Assembly: GCA_023398155.1 (NCBI GenBank)
Contig: JAEWSV010000075.1
Coordinates: 1 to 16,565, forward strand
From: Spirochaetota bacterium
GTDB taxonomy: Bacteria; Spirochaetota; Spirochaetia; Treponematales; Breznakiellaceae
Direction: 5' to 3'
Length of the DNA stretch: 16,565 nucleotides
The position numbers and the translations under genes are program-made. Positions within the stretch are counted from its first letter, which is position 1. Every line of letters begins with the position of its first letter. The notes under the pieces are model-generated. The model was not told the DNA's origin and made no database searches. It saw nothing but the letters and a program-made list of their open reading frames with translations. Shown in pieces: positions 1 through 6,911 of the stretch.

Positions 1-1
1 C

Positions 2-580
2 GCCGAGCCCATCGGGGAGTCGATGGAGGTCGCCGCGCTCAGGAAGTCGCTCGAGATCACCGCGGCATCGAAGAAGGCGGTCAAGGATCAGGCGCTCATG
101 CCGTACCTATCCCTTTCGTATAGCGCATCGCCGACCTACTCCAGCGCCCTTGAAGATTGGTACGACGCGGGGTCGTTCTCTGCCGCCATCGGGCTCAGCC
201 TCGACGGCTTCATCCCGGGGTCCTCAACGCGGGAATCGCTCGATCAATACGACGACTCGATCAAGTCGATAGCCAATCAAATCCGAGAGGCCCAGCTCGC
301 CTCGCAGACGAGCATCCGCCGACTCAAGAGAACCATCGAAAAATCCTACAGCTCCCTTGAGGTACAGAAACTCAACGTGGAATTGGCGGAGAAAAGCTAC
401 GCGCTCTACGAAGAAGCGTACAAGAAGGGCTCCACCGACCTGCAGAGCCTCAAAAGCTCCCGGGACACTCTGGAAGGAGCGAGGCTGGCCGTCATGCAGG
501 AGCACTACACCTTGGCGAACTCGATCCTGGAACTGGAAAACGAATTGAACATGCCGTTCGGCCAACTCGGACGGAATTAA
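2..580 (+). CDS. TolC-family outer-membrane efflux protein, C-terminal part
   Basis: The reading frame is open to the left edge, so this is the end of a longer gene whose start lies outside the window. TolC-family proteins form trimeric outer-membrane channels with periplasmic helical tunnels, through which RND pumps expel drugs, lipids or metals. About 192 residues are visible. A segment rich in Tyr, Ser and aromatics (roughly residues 38-65) looks like a barrel hairpin. It is followed by two long amphipathic, heptad-like helices rich in Glu, Lys, Leu and Ala, with the usual RxxxxLxxSYxxLExQKxNVELAEKSY type pattern and a YKKGSTDLQSLKSSRDTL turn. This matches the second OEP repeat. It ends 12 bases before the adaptor gene, so it belongs to the efflux operon. 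The family call is firm; the substrate is unknown. Confidence 0.85.
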   Translation, partial: AEPIGESMEVAALRKSLEITAASKKAVKDQALMPYLSLSYSASPTYSSALEDWYDAGSFSAAIGLSLDGFIPGSSTRESLDQYDDSIKSIANQIREAQLASQTSIRRLKRTIEKSYSSLEVQKLNVELAEKSYALYEEAYKKGSTDLQSLKSSRDTLEGARLAVMQEHYTLANSILELENELNMPFGQLGRN

Positions 581-592
581 GGAGAAATCGAC

Positions 593-1525
593 GTGAACAA
601 GAAAATCATCTTGGCGGCCATAGTCGCCGTCCTCGCGGCCCTGTTCGTCTTCGGCCCCACCCTTCTCGTGAAGGACGAAAAAATGTCAGCGGCCGCGTTC
701 GGCAAGAAGGCCGCAGCAACGGACGCCGACACGGTCTACTCCGTCAAGGCCGAAAAGGCCGTGAGGCAAGACCTGCAGGCCTATTCCGAACTCAACGGCG
801 ATATCGAGACGGAGACTTCCGTCGACGTCCTGCCCGACGCAGGCGGCAAGATCGTGTCACTTAAAGTCGGCATCGGATCCGCGGTGAGGAAAGGCGACCT
901 CGTCGCCGAGGTGGACCCGTCCAAACCGGGCAGCCAGTATTCCCTGAGCCCCGTGTACTCCCCTATCTCCGGCACGGTGGTTTCTTCGCCCCTCGACGTC
1001 GGCGCGACGGTGTCCACGGCCACGACCATCCTCACGGTCGGCGTCATGGACAAGTTGCAGGTCGTCGCGAACGTGAGCGAGCGCGACGTCGGCCAGCTCA
1101 AGGTCGGGTTGCGGGCCGTCCTCACCTTACAGGCCTTCCCCGGCGAAAAGTTCGACGCCTACGTGGAGCGGGTCGCGCCCGTCGTTGATCCCGATACGCG
1201 GACGAAAGAAATAATCATCAAGTTCTCCAAGAACGATCCCCGCATCAACACCGGTATGTTCGCGCGCATCAAGCTGAACACCCATCTTTACGAAGACCGG
1301 CTGGTGGTTCCCGAAGAAGCAGTCATCGCGCTTAGGGGAAAGAGCTACGTGTACGTGGTGTCAGGCGATACGGTTTCCCAGCGACAGATTGAAGCCGGAG
1401 TAACGGTAGACAGCATGACCGAGATCACGAGCGGCATAGAAGAAGGCGAATCCATCGTCACGCAGGGGCAGCAGCTCCTCAGCGATGGTTCGAAAGTCCG
1501 CGTCATCGGCGGGAGCAAAGCATGA
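593..1525 (+). CDS. RND efflux periplasmic adaptor (HlyD/MFP family), hairpinless type
   Basis: This is the membrane fusion protein that links the RND pump to the TolC-like channel. The GTG start at 593 is set by GGAG at 581-584. The 310-residue protein begins with a Lys-rich N-terminus and one hydrophobic segment (about 5-25), a membrane anchor or signal. The two lipoyl half-motifs lie at about residues 76-108 (ends GDLVAEVD) and 120-150 (SPISGTVV). Beta-barrel and membrane-proximal domains follow. Only about 11 residues join the lipoyl halves, so the long coiled-coil hairpin of AcrA or MexA is absent. This resembles Borrelia BesA. The stop codon overlaps the pump start codon as ATGA, which suggests translational coupling. 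The family is certain; the missing hairpin is read directly from the sequence. Confidence 0.93.
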   Translation: MNKKIILAAIVAVLAALFVFGPTLLVKDEKMSAAAFGKKAAATDADTVYSVKAEKAVRQDLQAYSELNGDIETETSVDVLPDAGGKIVSLKVGIGSAVRKGDLVAEVDPSKPGSQYSLSPVYSPISGTVVSSPLDVGATVSTATTILTVGVMDKLQVVANVSERDVGQLKVGLRAVLTLQAFPGEKFDAYVERVAPVVDPDTRTKEIIIKFSKNDPRINTGMFARIKLNTHLYEDRLVVPEEAVIALRGKSYVYVVSGDTVSQRQIEAGVTVDSMTEITSGIEEGESIVTQGQQLLSDGSKVRVIGGSKA

Positions 1526-4500
1526 TCGCGAAGCGCGTAGTAAATAGACCCGTACTCATTTCCGTCCTGTTCGCGATCGTCATGATCGTCGGCCTCTTTC
1601 TGTTGCCGAATATCGCCATCGATCTCTTCCCGGATATCGACTTTCCTATGATCATCGTCTCTACGACGTATGACGGGGCCGGGCCCCAGTCGGTCGAAAA
1701 ATCGGTCACCAGAGTCCTTGAGTCGGCCCTGGTCAGCGTAAACGGACTCAAGGAAATCTCGTCGACCTCCTCCGAAGAGAGCAGCGCCATCATGCTGGAA
1801 TTCGAGTACGGCACGGATCTGGACGCGCGGACGAACGATATCCGGGATAAGATCGATTCGGTCCGGGATAATCTCCCGGATGGCGCCGATTCGCCCCAGA
1901 TCAGGAGGATGGACGCCTCTTCCATGCCGATCATCAAGGTCGCGGTCCGCGGCGACAGGGCTCCCGAGGAGCTCAGGGAGATCGCCGAGAACGAAATCCA
2001 GGATAAGCTCGAGCAGGTCGACGGCGTAGCCCAGGCGAATGTCTACGGCGGCCGCGACAGGATCGTCCGCGTCGATCTCTCCCAGAACCGACTGGAAGCG
2101 TATAAGCTCACCATCACGGAACTCGCGGCCACGCTCGCGTCGGAAAATCTGGAACTCGGCGGCGGAAGCATAGCCGAAGGGCTCAAGAACTACAGCATCC
2201 GTACCACGGGCGAATACCCCGACGTCGAGAGCATCGCCGACACCATCGTTTCGACGAAAAACGGAGCGAACATCCGCCTCTCCGATATCGGGAAGGTTTC
2301 GATGGGCTACACGGACGAAACCTCGTCCGTGCTCATCAACGGAGAACCGGGCGTCTACGTATCCGTCGTCAAGCAGAGCGGCACGAACTCGGTCAACGTG
2401 GCGGACGACGTCTACGCGAAAATCGAAGAAGCGTCCAAGGTCCTTCCGACCGGCATCACGCTCGAGATCGTGGACGACAACACCGACCAGATCCGCGCCA
2501 CGATCACGGAGATCGTTTCGTCCTTGCTCCAAGGCGCCGTCCTGACCATGGTGGTGTTGTTCCTCTTCCTCAGGGCATGGAACATGACGCTCATCGTCGG
2601 CATCTCCATCCCCTTCTCCATGGTGATCACCCTCCTCGCGATGAACCTCGCGGGGATCACGCTCAACATGATGACCCTCACGGGCTTGCTCCTCGGCGTC
2701 GGCATGATCGTGGACGCGTCCATCGTCGTCTCCGAGAATATCTATAACTACCGCGAGCGCGGGGCGAAGCCCAACGTGGCGGCAATACTCGGCAGCCAGG
2801 AGATGATCGCCGCCATCACTTCGTCCACCTTGACCACGGTCGTCGTGTTCGTACCGATCTACCTCTATAAGAACCAGCTCGAGATGATCGGGGCCCTGTT
2901 CCAGGAATTTACGTTCACGATCGTCATCGCCTTGCTGGCGAGCCTCATCGTCGCCATCTTCCTCGTACCGGTGCTCGCGAGCCGCTACCTCGTCATCCAG
3001 ACCCGTACCCAGAAGCCGCTCAAGAACAAGCTGCTCGCGGGTATCGACGCCGTGATCAACAACGCTTTCGAAGCGCTCTATGCGGCGTACGATAGAGCCT
3101 TGGCTTTTGTGATGAAGCATCGCCTGGCGACTACGGTGGTCGTGGTCGCCGCGTTCGCCGGAAGCGTCATGGCGATGGGAAAGATGAACGTCGTCTTCAC
3201 CCCTCCCATGCACGAGGACTCGGTCACCCTCAACGTGATGCTGCCGCTCGGCACTCGCTATGAGGACACCAAGGCGGTCATGGAACAGCTCCAGACCGTG
3301 GCGCAGGAGAACCTCGTCGGCGTGAAGAACCTCATCGTGAACATCGGCAGCACCACGGGCTTCGGCTCCTCGGCTACGGCCACCTACAAGGGCCAAATGA
3401 CGATCAAAGTCGATAGCGATAATCCGGATGCGGACCTGAGCGAGGAAATTAAAACCAAGCTCCGCGCCCATTTCCAGGACTTCCCGAACGCCGTCCTGGC
3501 CTTCAGCACGGGCCGCGGCGAGCAGATCGCGGGAGGACAAGCCATCGATATGGTGCTGAGGATAGAAGATTTGGATGAAGGGCTCGCGGTGGCGAACGAC
3601 ATCCGCGATCTCATCGCGGCGAAGGTTCCTTCGGCCATCGATCCGACCATCGATATGGAAGAGGGCCTCCCCGAAGTCGAGGTCGTCATAGACCGCGATC
3701 GCGCCTATTCATTCGGGATCCCCGTAGCCAGCATCGCGAACGAGGTCAGCGCCGCCATTGACGGAAAGACCGCGACCGTCTACCGGGAAGACGGCAACGA
3801 ATATTACGTCAATCTCATGCTTCAAGAAGAGGACAGGCTCAAGATTCCTGACCTCGAGCGCATCTTCCTCAAGTCGAGCAGCGGCTCCCTCGTGGCTCTT
3901 TCCAACATGGCGACCGTCACGAAGGGCACGGGCCCGGTCAGCATCAACCGAGAAGACCAAGCCCGCGTCATCCACATAACGGCGGACATCACGCAGGGGA
4001 GCCGCGCCGACAAGGTGGAGGCGGAGATCAAGCGCGCCATCGCGGAAAACTACGTCGTTCCGGAGGGAATAAGCATCGCGTACGAAGGCCAGTGGGGCAA
4101 TATCATCAAGCAGATCCAACTGTACGTCCTCATCGGCCTCCTGGCGATCCTGCTCGTCTACGCCGTCATGGCCGGCCAGTACGAATCGTTCAGCGATCCG
4201 TTCATCAACCTCTTCACCATCCCGCTCATGATGATCGGCGTGGTGGGCATCTACCTCATCACCGGACAATCGATAAGCATGTTCTCCATAATCGGCATCG
4301 TCATGCTGGTGGGCATCGTCGTCAACAACGGCATCGTCCTGGTGGACTACACGAACCTCTTGGTGAACCGCGGCATGTCCGTCCGCGAGGCGTGCGCGGC
4401 GGCGGGAGGCTCACGACTCCGCCCAGTGCTCATGACCACCCTGACGACCATCGGAGGCCTGATTCCGATGGCCTTCTTCCCGAGCGAAGGCGCATCCATG

Positions 4501-4626
4501 GTACAGCCCATAGGATTGACGGTTATCGGAGGCCTCACCTCATCCACGCTCATCACCCTGTTCTTCATCCCGGTCATGTATTCGTTCGTCAACCGGAAGC
4601 ACGTCACGAAGGAGCAAAATAAATGA
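1522..4626 (+). CDS. RND efflux pump, inner-membrane subunit (AcrB/MexB superfamily)
   Basis: This is a proton-driven inner-membrane exporter, 1034 residues long, the normal length for the superfamily. It shows the expected order: TM1 near the N-terminus, a porter domain with LFPDIDFP and the GAGPQSVEKSVT motif, TM2-6 from about residue 330, a second porter domain, and TM8-12 from about residue 865. The TM4 relay motif reads GMIVDASIVV, so Asp398 is present while the second Asp of the AcrB pair is Ala399. The TM10 site normally held by Lys reads VVNNGIVLVDY (Asn935). Such variants occur in SwrC-like pumps. Both ends overlap neighbouring genes by 4 bases (ATGA). The exported compound cannot be told from the sequence; drugs, lipids or membrane components are all possible. 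Confidence 0.95.
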   Translation: MIAKRVVNRPVLISVLFAIVMIVGLFLLPNIAIDLFPDIDFPMIIVSTTYDGAGPQSVEKSVTRVLESALVSVNGLKEISSTSSEESSAIMLEFEYGTDLDARTNDIRDKIDSVRDNLPDGADSPQIRRMDASSMPIIKVAVRGDRAPEELREIAENEIQDKLEQVDGVAQANVYGGRDRIVRVDLSQNRLEAYKLTITELAATLASENLELGGGSIAEGLKNYSIRTTGEYPDVESIADTIVSTKNGANIRLSDIGKVSMGYTDETSSVLINGEPGVYVSVVKQSGTNSVNVADDVYAKIEEASKVLPTGITLEIVDDNTDQIRATITEIVSSLLQGAVLTMVVLFLFLRAWNMTLIVGISIPFSMVITLLAMNLAGITLNMMTLTGLLLGVGMIVDASIVVSENIYNYRERGAKPNVAAILGSQEMIAAITSSTLTTVVVFVPIYLYKNQLEMIGALFQEFTFTIVIALLASLIVAIFLVPVLASRYLVIQTRTQKPLKNKLLAGIDAVINNAFEALYAAYDRALAFVMKHRLATTVVVVAAFAGSVMAMGKMNVVFTPPMHEDSVTLNVMLPLGTRYEDTKAVMEQLQTVAQENLVGVKNLIVNIGSTTGFGSSATATYKGQMTIKVDSDNPDADLSEEIKTKLRAHFQDFPNAVLAFSTGRGEQIAGGQAIDMVLRIEDLDEGLAVANDIRDLIAAKVPSAIDPTIDMEEGLPEVEVVIDRDRAYSFGIPVASIANEVSAAIDGKTATVYREDGNEYYVNLMLQEEDRLKIPDLERIFLKSSSGSLVALSNMATVTKGTGPVSINREDQARVIHITADITQGSRADKVEAEIKRAIAENYVVPEGISIAYEGQWGNIIKQIQLYVLIGLLAILLVYAVMAGQYESFSDPFINLFTIPLMMIGVVGIYLITGQSISMFSIIGIVMLVGIVVNNGIVLVDYTNLLVNRGMSVREACAAAGGSRLRPVLMTTLTTIGGLIPMAFFPSEGASMVQPIGLTVIGGLTSSTLITLFFIPVMYSFVNRKHVTKEQNK

Positions 4627-4907
4627 AGCGGATCGAACTCATCGCCAATCGTTCCGTACAGGACGAAGTCATCGACGGACTGGAATCCGCTATTCCTGAC
4701 TTCTTTTATACGCTGGTGCCGGTGGTGCACGGCCGCGGCAGGCAACGCCGGCGCCTCGGAAGCGCCACCTGGCCCGAAGAGAATTTCCTCATCATCGCCT
4801 ATGTCGATGATGAGGATGCCGAGGCGGTGAATTCGGTCATCGCCGAATTAAAGGCCCGCTTCCCCATCGAGGGCATCAAACTGTTCACCCTATCCGAGAA
4901 AGAATAG
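4623..4907 (+). CDS. PII-like (P-II superfamily) small protein coupled to the RND pump
   Basis: The 94-residue protein starts on an ATGA overlap with the pump gene, so its translation is probably coupled to the pump. The pattern MKRIELIAN, then a helix (SVQDEVIDGLESA), a strand (FYTLVPVVHGRG), an Arg-rich turn (RGRQRRR), a strand (ENFLIIAYVD), a helix (DAEAVNSVIAELKARF) and a final strand (GIKLFTL) fits the beta-alpha-beta-beta-alpha-beta ferredoxin-like fold of PII and CutA relatives. The long T-loop of true nitrogen-regulatory GlnB, with its modified Tyr, is not present. Small PII-like or DUF3240-like proteins are known next to RND pumps in other bacteria. The inference is a cytoplasmic trimer that senses a ligand and tunes the pump. 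The fold call comes from pattern reading; the role is inference. Confidence 0.7.
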   Translation: MKRIELIANRSVQDEVIDGLESAIPDFFYTLVPVVHGRGRQRRRLGSATWPEENFLIIAYVDDEDAEAVNSVIAELKARFPIEGIKLFTLSEKE

Positions 4908-4917
4908 TCCTCCTCCT

Positions 4918-4948
4918 GACCGTCGGCGACTCATTCCCGCCGACGGTC
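4918..4948 (+). terminator. Hairpin terminator of the efflux operon
   Basis: A perfect 11-base stem (GACCGTCGGCG at 4918-4928 and its complement at 4938-4948) encloses a 9-base loop. It begins 10 bases after the PII-like stop codon. The bases after the stem (CTCTCTGG) are only partly T-rich, so it may be a weak intrinsic terminator or an mRNA 3' end stabiliser. Confidence 0.7.
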
Positions 4949-4953
4949 CTCTC

Positions 4954-4982
4954 TGGTAATAACGCGCGCTTGGCTCTATTAT
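4954..4982 (+). promoter_or_regulatory. Candidate promoter of the EIIC gene, giving a leaderless mRNA
   Basis: A TATTAT -10 hexamer at 4977-4982 lies 6 bases before the ATG at 4989. Seventeen bases upstream is a poor -35 (TGGTAA, 3 of 6). No Shine-Dalgarno sequence lies between. Transcription would start at about the ATG. The -10 is good and the -35 weak. Confidence 0.4.
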
Positions 4983-4988
4983 CCGAGC

Positions 4989-6335
4989 ATGGACGTAATA
5001 GCGGCATTCATCGCTTGGTTCTTCGAGTTCAAAGCATTCGTCATGCTCCCGGTCATTTTCCTGCTGATCGCGGGAGTCGCGCGCATGCGGCCCGGCGCCG
5101 CCTTCGCCAACGCACTCAAAATTGGCGCGGGTTTCGCGGGAATCTTCATGATCTTCGACGCGTTCCTCGGCATGCTCAGGCCAGCCATCGCGTCGATGGT
5201 CGCGTCGCGCGGGCTCGACTTCCCCGTAGTGGACGCGGGTTGGCCGCCGCTCGCGGCGATCACTTGGTCGTCGTGGATCGCGCCGGTGGTCATCCTGCTC
5301 GTGATCGGCATCAACGTCGCGATGCTGGTTTTCAAGGCCACAACGGTCCTCTACATCGACATCTGGAATTATTGGCACTTCGCGCTCATCGCCTCCATGC
5401 TGCTCGCCGTCGGCGCCCACCCCGCGATCGCCCTTGCCGGCGCCGCCTTTTCCGCGGTGCTCGTGATCAAGACGACCGAATGGTCGGCGCCCTACGTCAA
5501 GCGGGAGACGGGGATTGAGGGCATCGCCGTGAGCCCGCTGACCGTATCCGGCTTCCTACCCTGGGCGGCCCTCGTGGACCGCATCCTGGACGCGATCCCC
5601 GGCATCCGGACCCTCAAATGGGACCCCTCCCGCGGATCATCCCGTTGGACTAAGGCCGGCGATCCCATGATCGTCGGGTTCGCGCTCGGCCTCCTGCTCG
5701 GCTTCCTCGCCGGCTACCGGTTGAAGGAGACCGCCGAACTCGCCGTTAAGATCGCGGCGGTCATGTTCGTGTTGCCGCGCTGCGGAGGACTCATCGGCGA
5801 GGGCACCGGAGCCATCTCGCTCGCCGTCCAGAAAAGGCTCGCCCCGCTGTTCGGAGGTAGGCGCATCCTCATCTCCATGGATACGGGCTTCCTCATGACG
5901 AACGCGTCCGTAGTCGTTACCGGTTTGGCGCTCATGCCCCTCAGTCTCCTCATCGCCTTCATCCTACCGGGCAATAAGGTGCTCCCCGCAGGAGACCTCC
6001 CGAACCTCATGTCCATCATGTCGATCATCGTAATCGTCTGCCGCGGCAATGTCTTCCGCGCCGTGATCGCGGCGGTTCCGGTAATAGCCGGATTCCTCTT
6101 GGCGGCGACGCGGCTGGCGCCCCTCATCACGGAACTCGCGGCGAAGGCAGGCGCCTTGGAATCGGCGGGAGCGGTCACGGTGAGCTCGTTCACGGACGGG
6201 GGGAATCCCCTCCGCTGGTGGATCTTTGAACTGTTCAGGGGAAACTTGGTCGCGGTAGCCCTGCTCGTCCCTATCGGCTTGTTGTGCTGGTATGCCGCCA
6301 GGCGGAGCCGCGCGGTCGTGAAGGAAGGGGATTAA
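4989..6335 (+). CDS. PTS EIIC membrane component, galactitol (GatC) family
   Basis: The 448-residue polytopic membrane protein matches the length and landmarks of GatC, the sugar-translocating subunit of the galactitol phosphotransferase system. The landmarks in order are: VMLPVIFLLIAGV near the N-terminus, VDAGWPPLAA (about 77-86), the DIWNYWHF motif (about 124-131), LVDRILDAIPGI, GDPMIVGFALGLLLG, KIAAVMFVLPR, ILPGNKVLPAGDLPN and CRGNVFRA. In a complete system EIIA and EIIB phosphorylate the sugar as EIIC carries it in. Neither gene lies nearby. The protein may therefore use distant EIIA/EIIB proteins or work as an uncoupled carrier. The start lacks a Shine-Dalgarno sequence but matches the family N-terminus. 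The stop codon interleaves with that of the opposing gene. Substrate unknown. Confidence 0.88.
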   Translation: MDVIAAFIAWFFEFKAFVMLPVIFLLIAGVARMRPGAAFANALKIGAGFAGIFMIFDAFLGMLRPAIASMVASRGLDFPVVDAGWPPLAAITWSSWIAPVVILLVIGINVAMLVFKATTVLYIDIWNYWHFALIASMLLAVGAHPAIALAGAAFSAVLVIKTTEWSAPYVKRETGIEGIAVSPLTVSGFLPWAALVDRILDAIPGIRTLKWDPSRGSSRWTKAGDPMIVGFALGLLLGFLAGYRLKETAELAVKIAAVMFVLPRCGGLIGEGTGAISLAVQKRLAPLFGGRRILISMDTGFLMTNASVVVTGLALMPLSLLIAFILPGNKVLPAGDLPNLMSIMSIIVIVCRGNVFRAVIAAVPVIAGFLLAATRLAPLITELAAKAGALESAGAVTVSSFTDGGNPLRWWIFELFRGNLVAVALLVPIGLLCWYAARRSRAVVKEGD

Positions 6336-6799
6336 CGGGAAACGATACCGGTCGGAACCGCCTCGGATTGTTGATTGGCGCAGGCCAGTTCGTCCATGCG
6401 GCGGAGGCGACGGGACAGGTCCCGCGCGAGGTTCATGATGATGAGCGCGAATACCCGCGCGTCGATCTTGTACATTTCCCTGAGCCCCTTGTTGGAGATG
6501 GTAGTGACGAGGGTCGGAGAGGTGGCCCTGACAGAGGCTACTGACGGCATGACGTCCAAGACTTCCATCTCCCCGAAGGTCTCGCCCTCTCCGATCTCTA
6601 TGATGAGGCGCCCCGCGCGGGTGACCGCGACGCGGCCTTCCATGACGAACCGGATACGGTCGTTCGCTTCGCCCTCGTTGATGATCGCCTCGCCCGCGGC
6701 GTAGCCCTCCTGACCGAGGAGGGGGCGGATCGACTCGATCTGCTCCACCGTAAGTCCGCCGAAGAGCGAGTATCGCTGTAATGTCGCAGGATCAACCAT
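6332..6799 (-). CDS. Stand-alone cyclic-nucleotide-binding-fold protein (CRP-like sensor domain, no HTH)
   Basis: The 155-residue protein is almost entirely a cNMP-binding beta-roll. LFGGLTVEQIESIRPLL is followed by GEAIINEGEANDRIRFVMEGRVAV, the FGE motif (residues 75-77), LDVMPSVASVRA, then helices ending in RDLSRRLRRMDEL. No DNA-binding helix-turn-helix follows, so it is not a CRP transcription factor in the usual sense. The Arg that grips the cyclic phosphate in CRP or PKA (PRxA) is Ser86 here, so cAMP or cGMP binding is doubtful. The ATG at 6799 was chosen because GGAG sits 6 bases upstream; the frame is open further upstream, but family similarity begins here. It could act as a protein-protein regulator. 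The fold is sure, the function unknown. Confidence 0.82.
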   Translation of the reverse strand: MVDPATLQRYSLFGGLTVEQIESIRPLLGQEGYAAGEAIINEGEANDRIRFVMEGRVAVTRAGRLIIEIGEGETFGEMEVLDVMPSVASVRATSPTLVTTISNKGLREMYKIDARVFALIIMNLARDLSRRLRRMDELACANQQSEAVPTGIVSR

Positions 6800-6815
6800 G
6801 ACTATCTCCGTCGAC

Positions 6816-6844
6816 ATCTTGCCCGCTCTGGTCCTTCGCGTCAA
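6816..6844 (-). promoter_or_regulatory. Weak candidate promoter for the cNMP-domain gene
   Basis: On the minus strand a TTGACG -35 (6839-6844) and a CAAGAT -10 (6816-6821) are spaced by 17 bases. The -35 is good and the -10 poor (3 of 6). A transcript from here would begin just before the GGAG ribosome site and would support the start at 6799. Confidence 0.3.
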
Positions 6845-6897
6845 GCGGAGCGTGCGGTAACGTAAACGCAGGGCTAGCGCAGCCATAGTCGGCCGTA

Positions 6898-6903
6898 TAG
6901 AAT
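6898..6903 (+). promoter_or_regulatory. Candidate -10 element of the MFS gene, leaderless
   Basis: TAGAAT (5 of 6 to consensus) ends 8 bases before the ATG at 6912, and no Shine-Dalgarno sequence precedes that ATG. No convincing -35 is visible at 16 to 18 bases. The predicted mRNA would start at or next to the start codon. Confidence 0.4.
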
Positions 6904-6911
6904 CCTTTCCC

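Noticed and set aside
1345..3540. A 731-codon open frame on the minus strand across the adaptor and pump genes
   Set aside because: It is antisense to two clear efflux genes. It is extremely rich in Arg, Asp, His and Glu with no domain, as expected from reading GC-rich codons backwards.
3709..4269. A 186-codon minus-strand frame inside the pump gene
   Set aside because: It is a low-complexity Asp/Val/Arg shadow of conserved RND codons.
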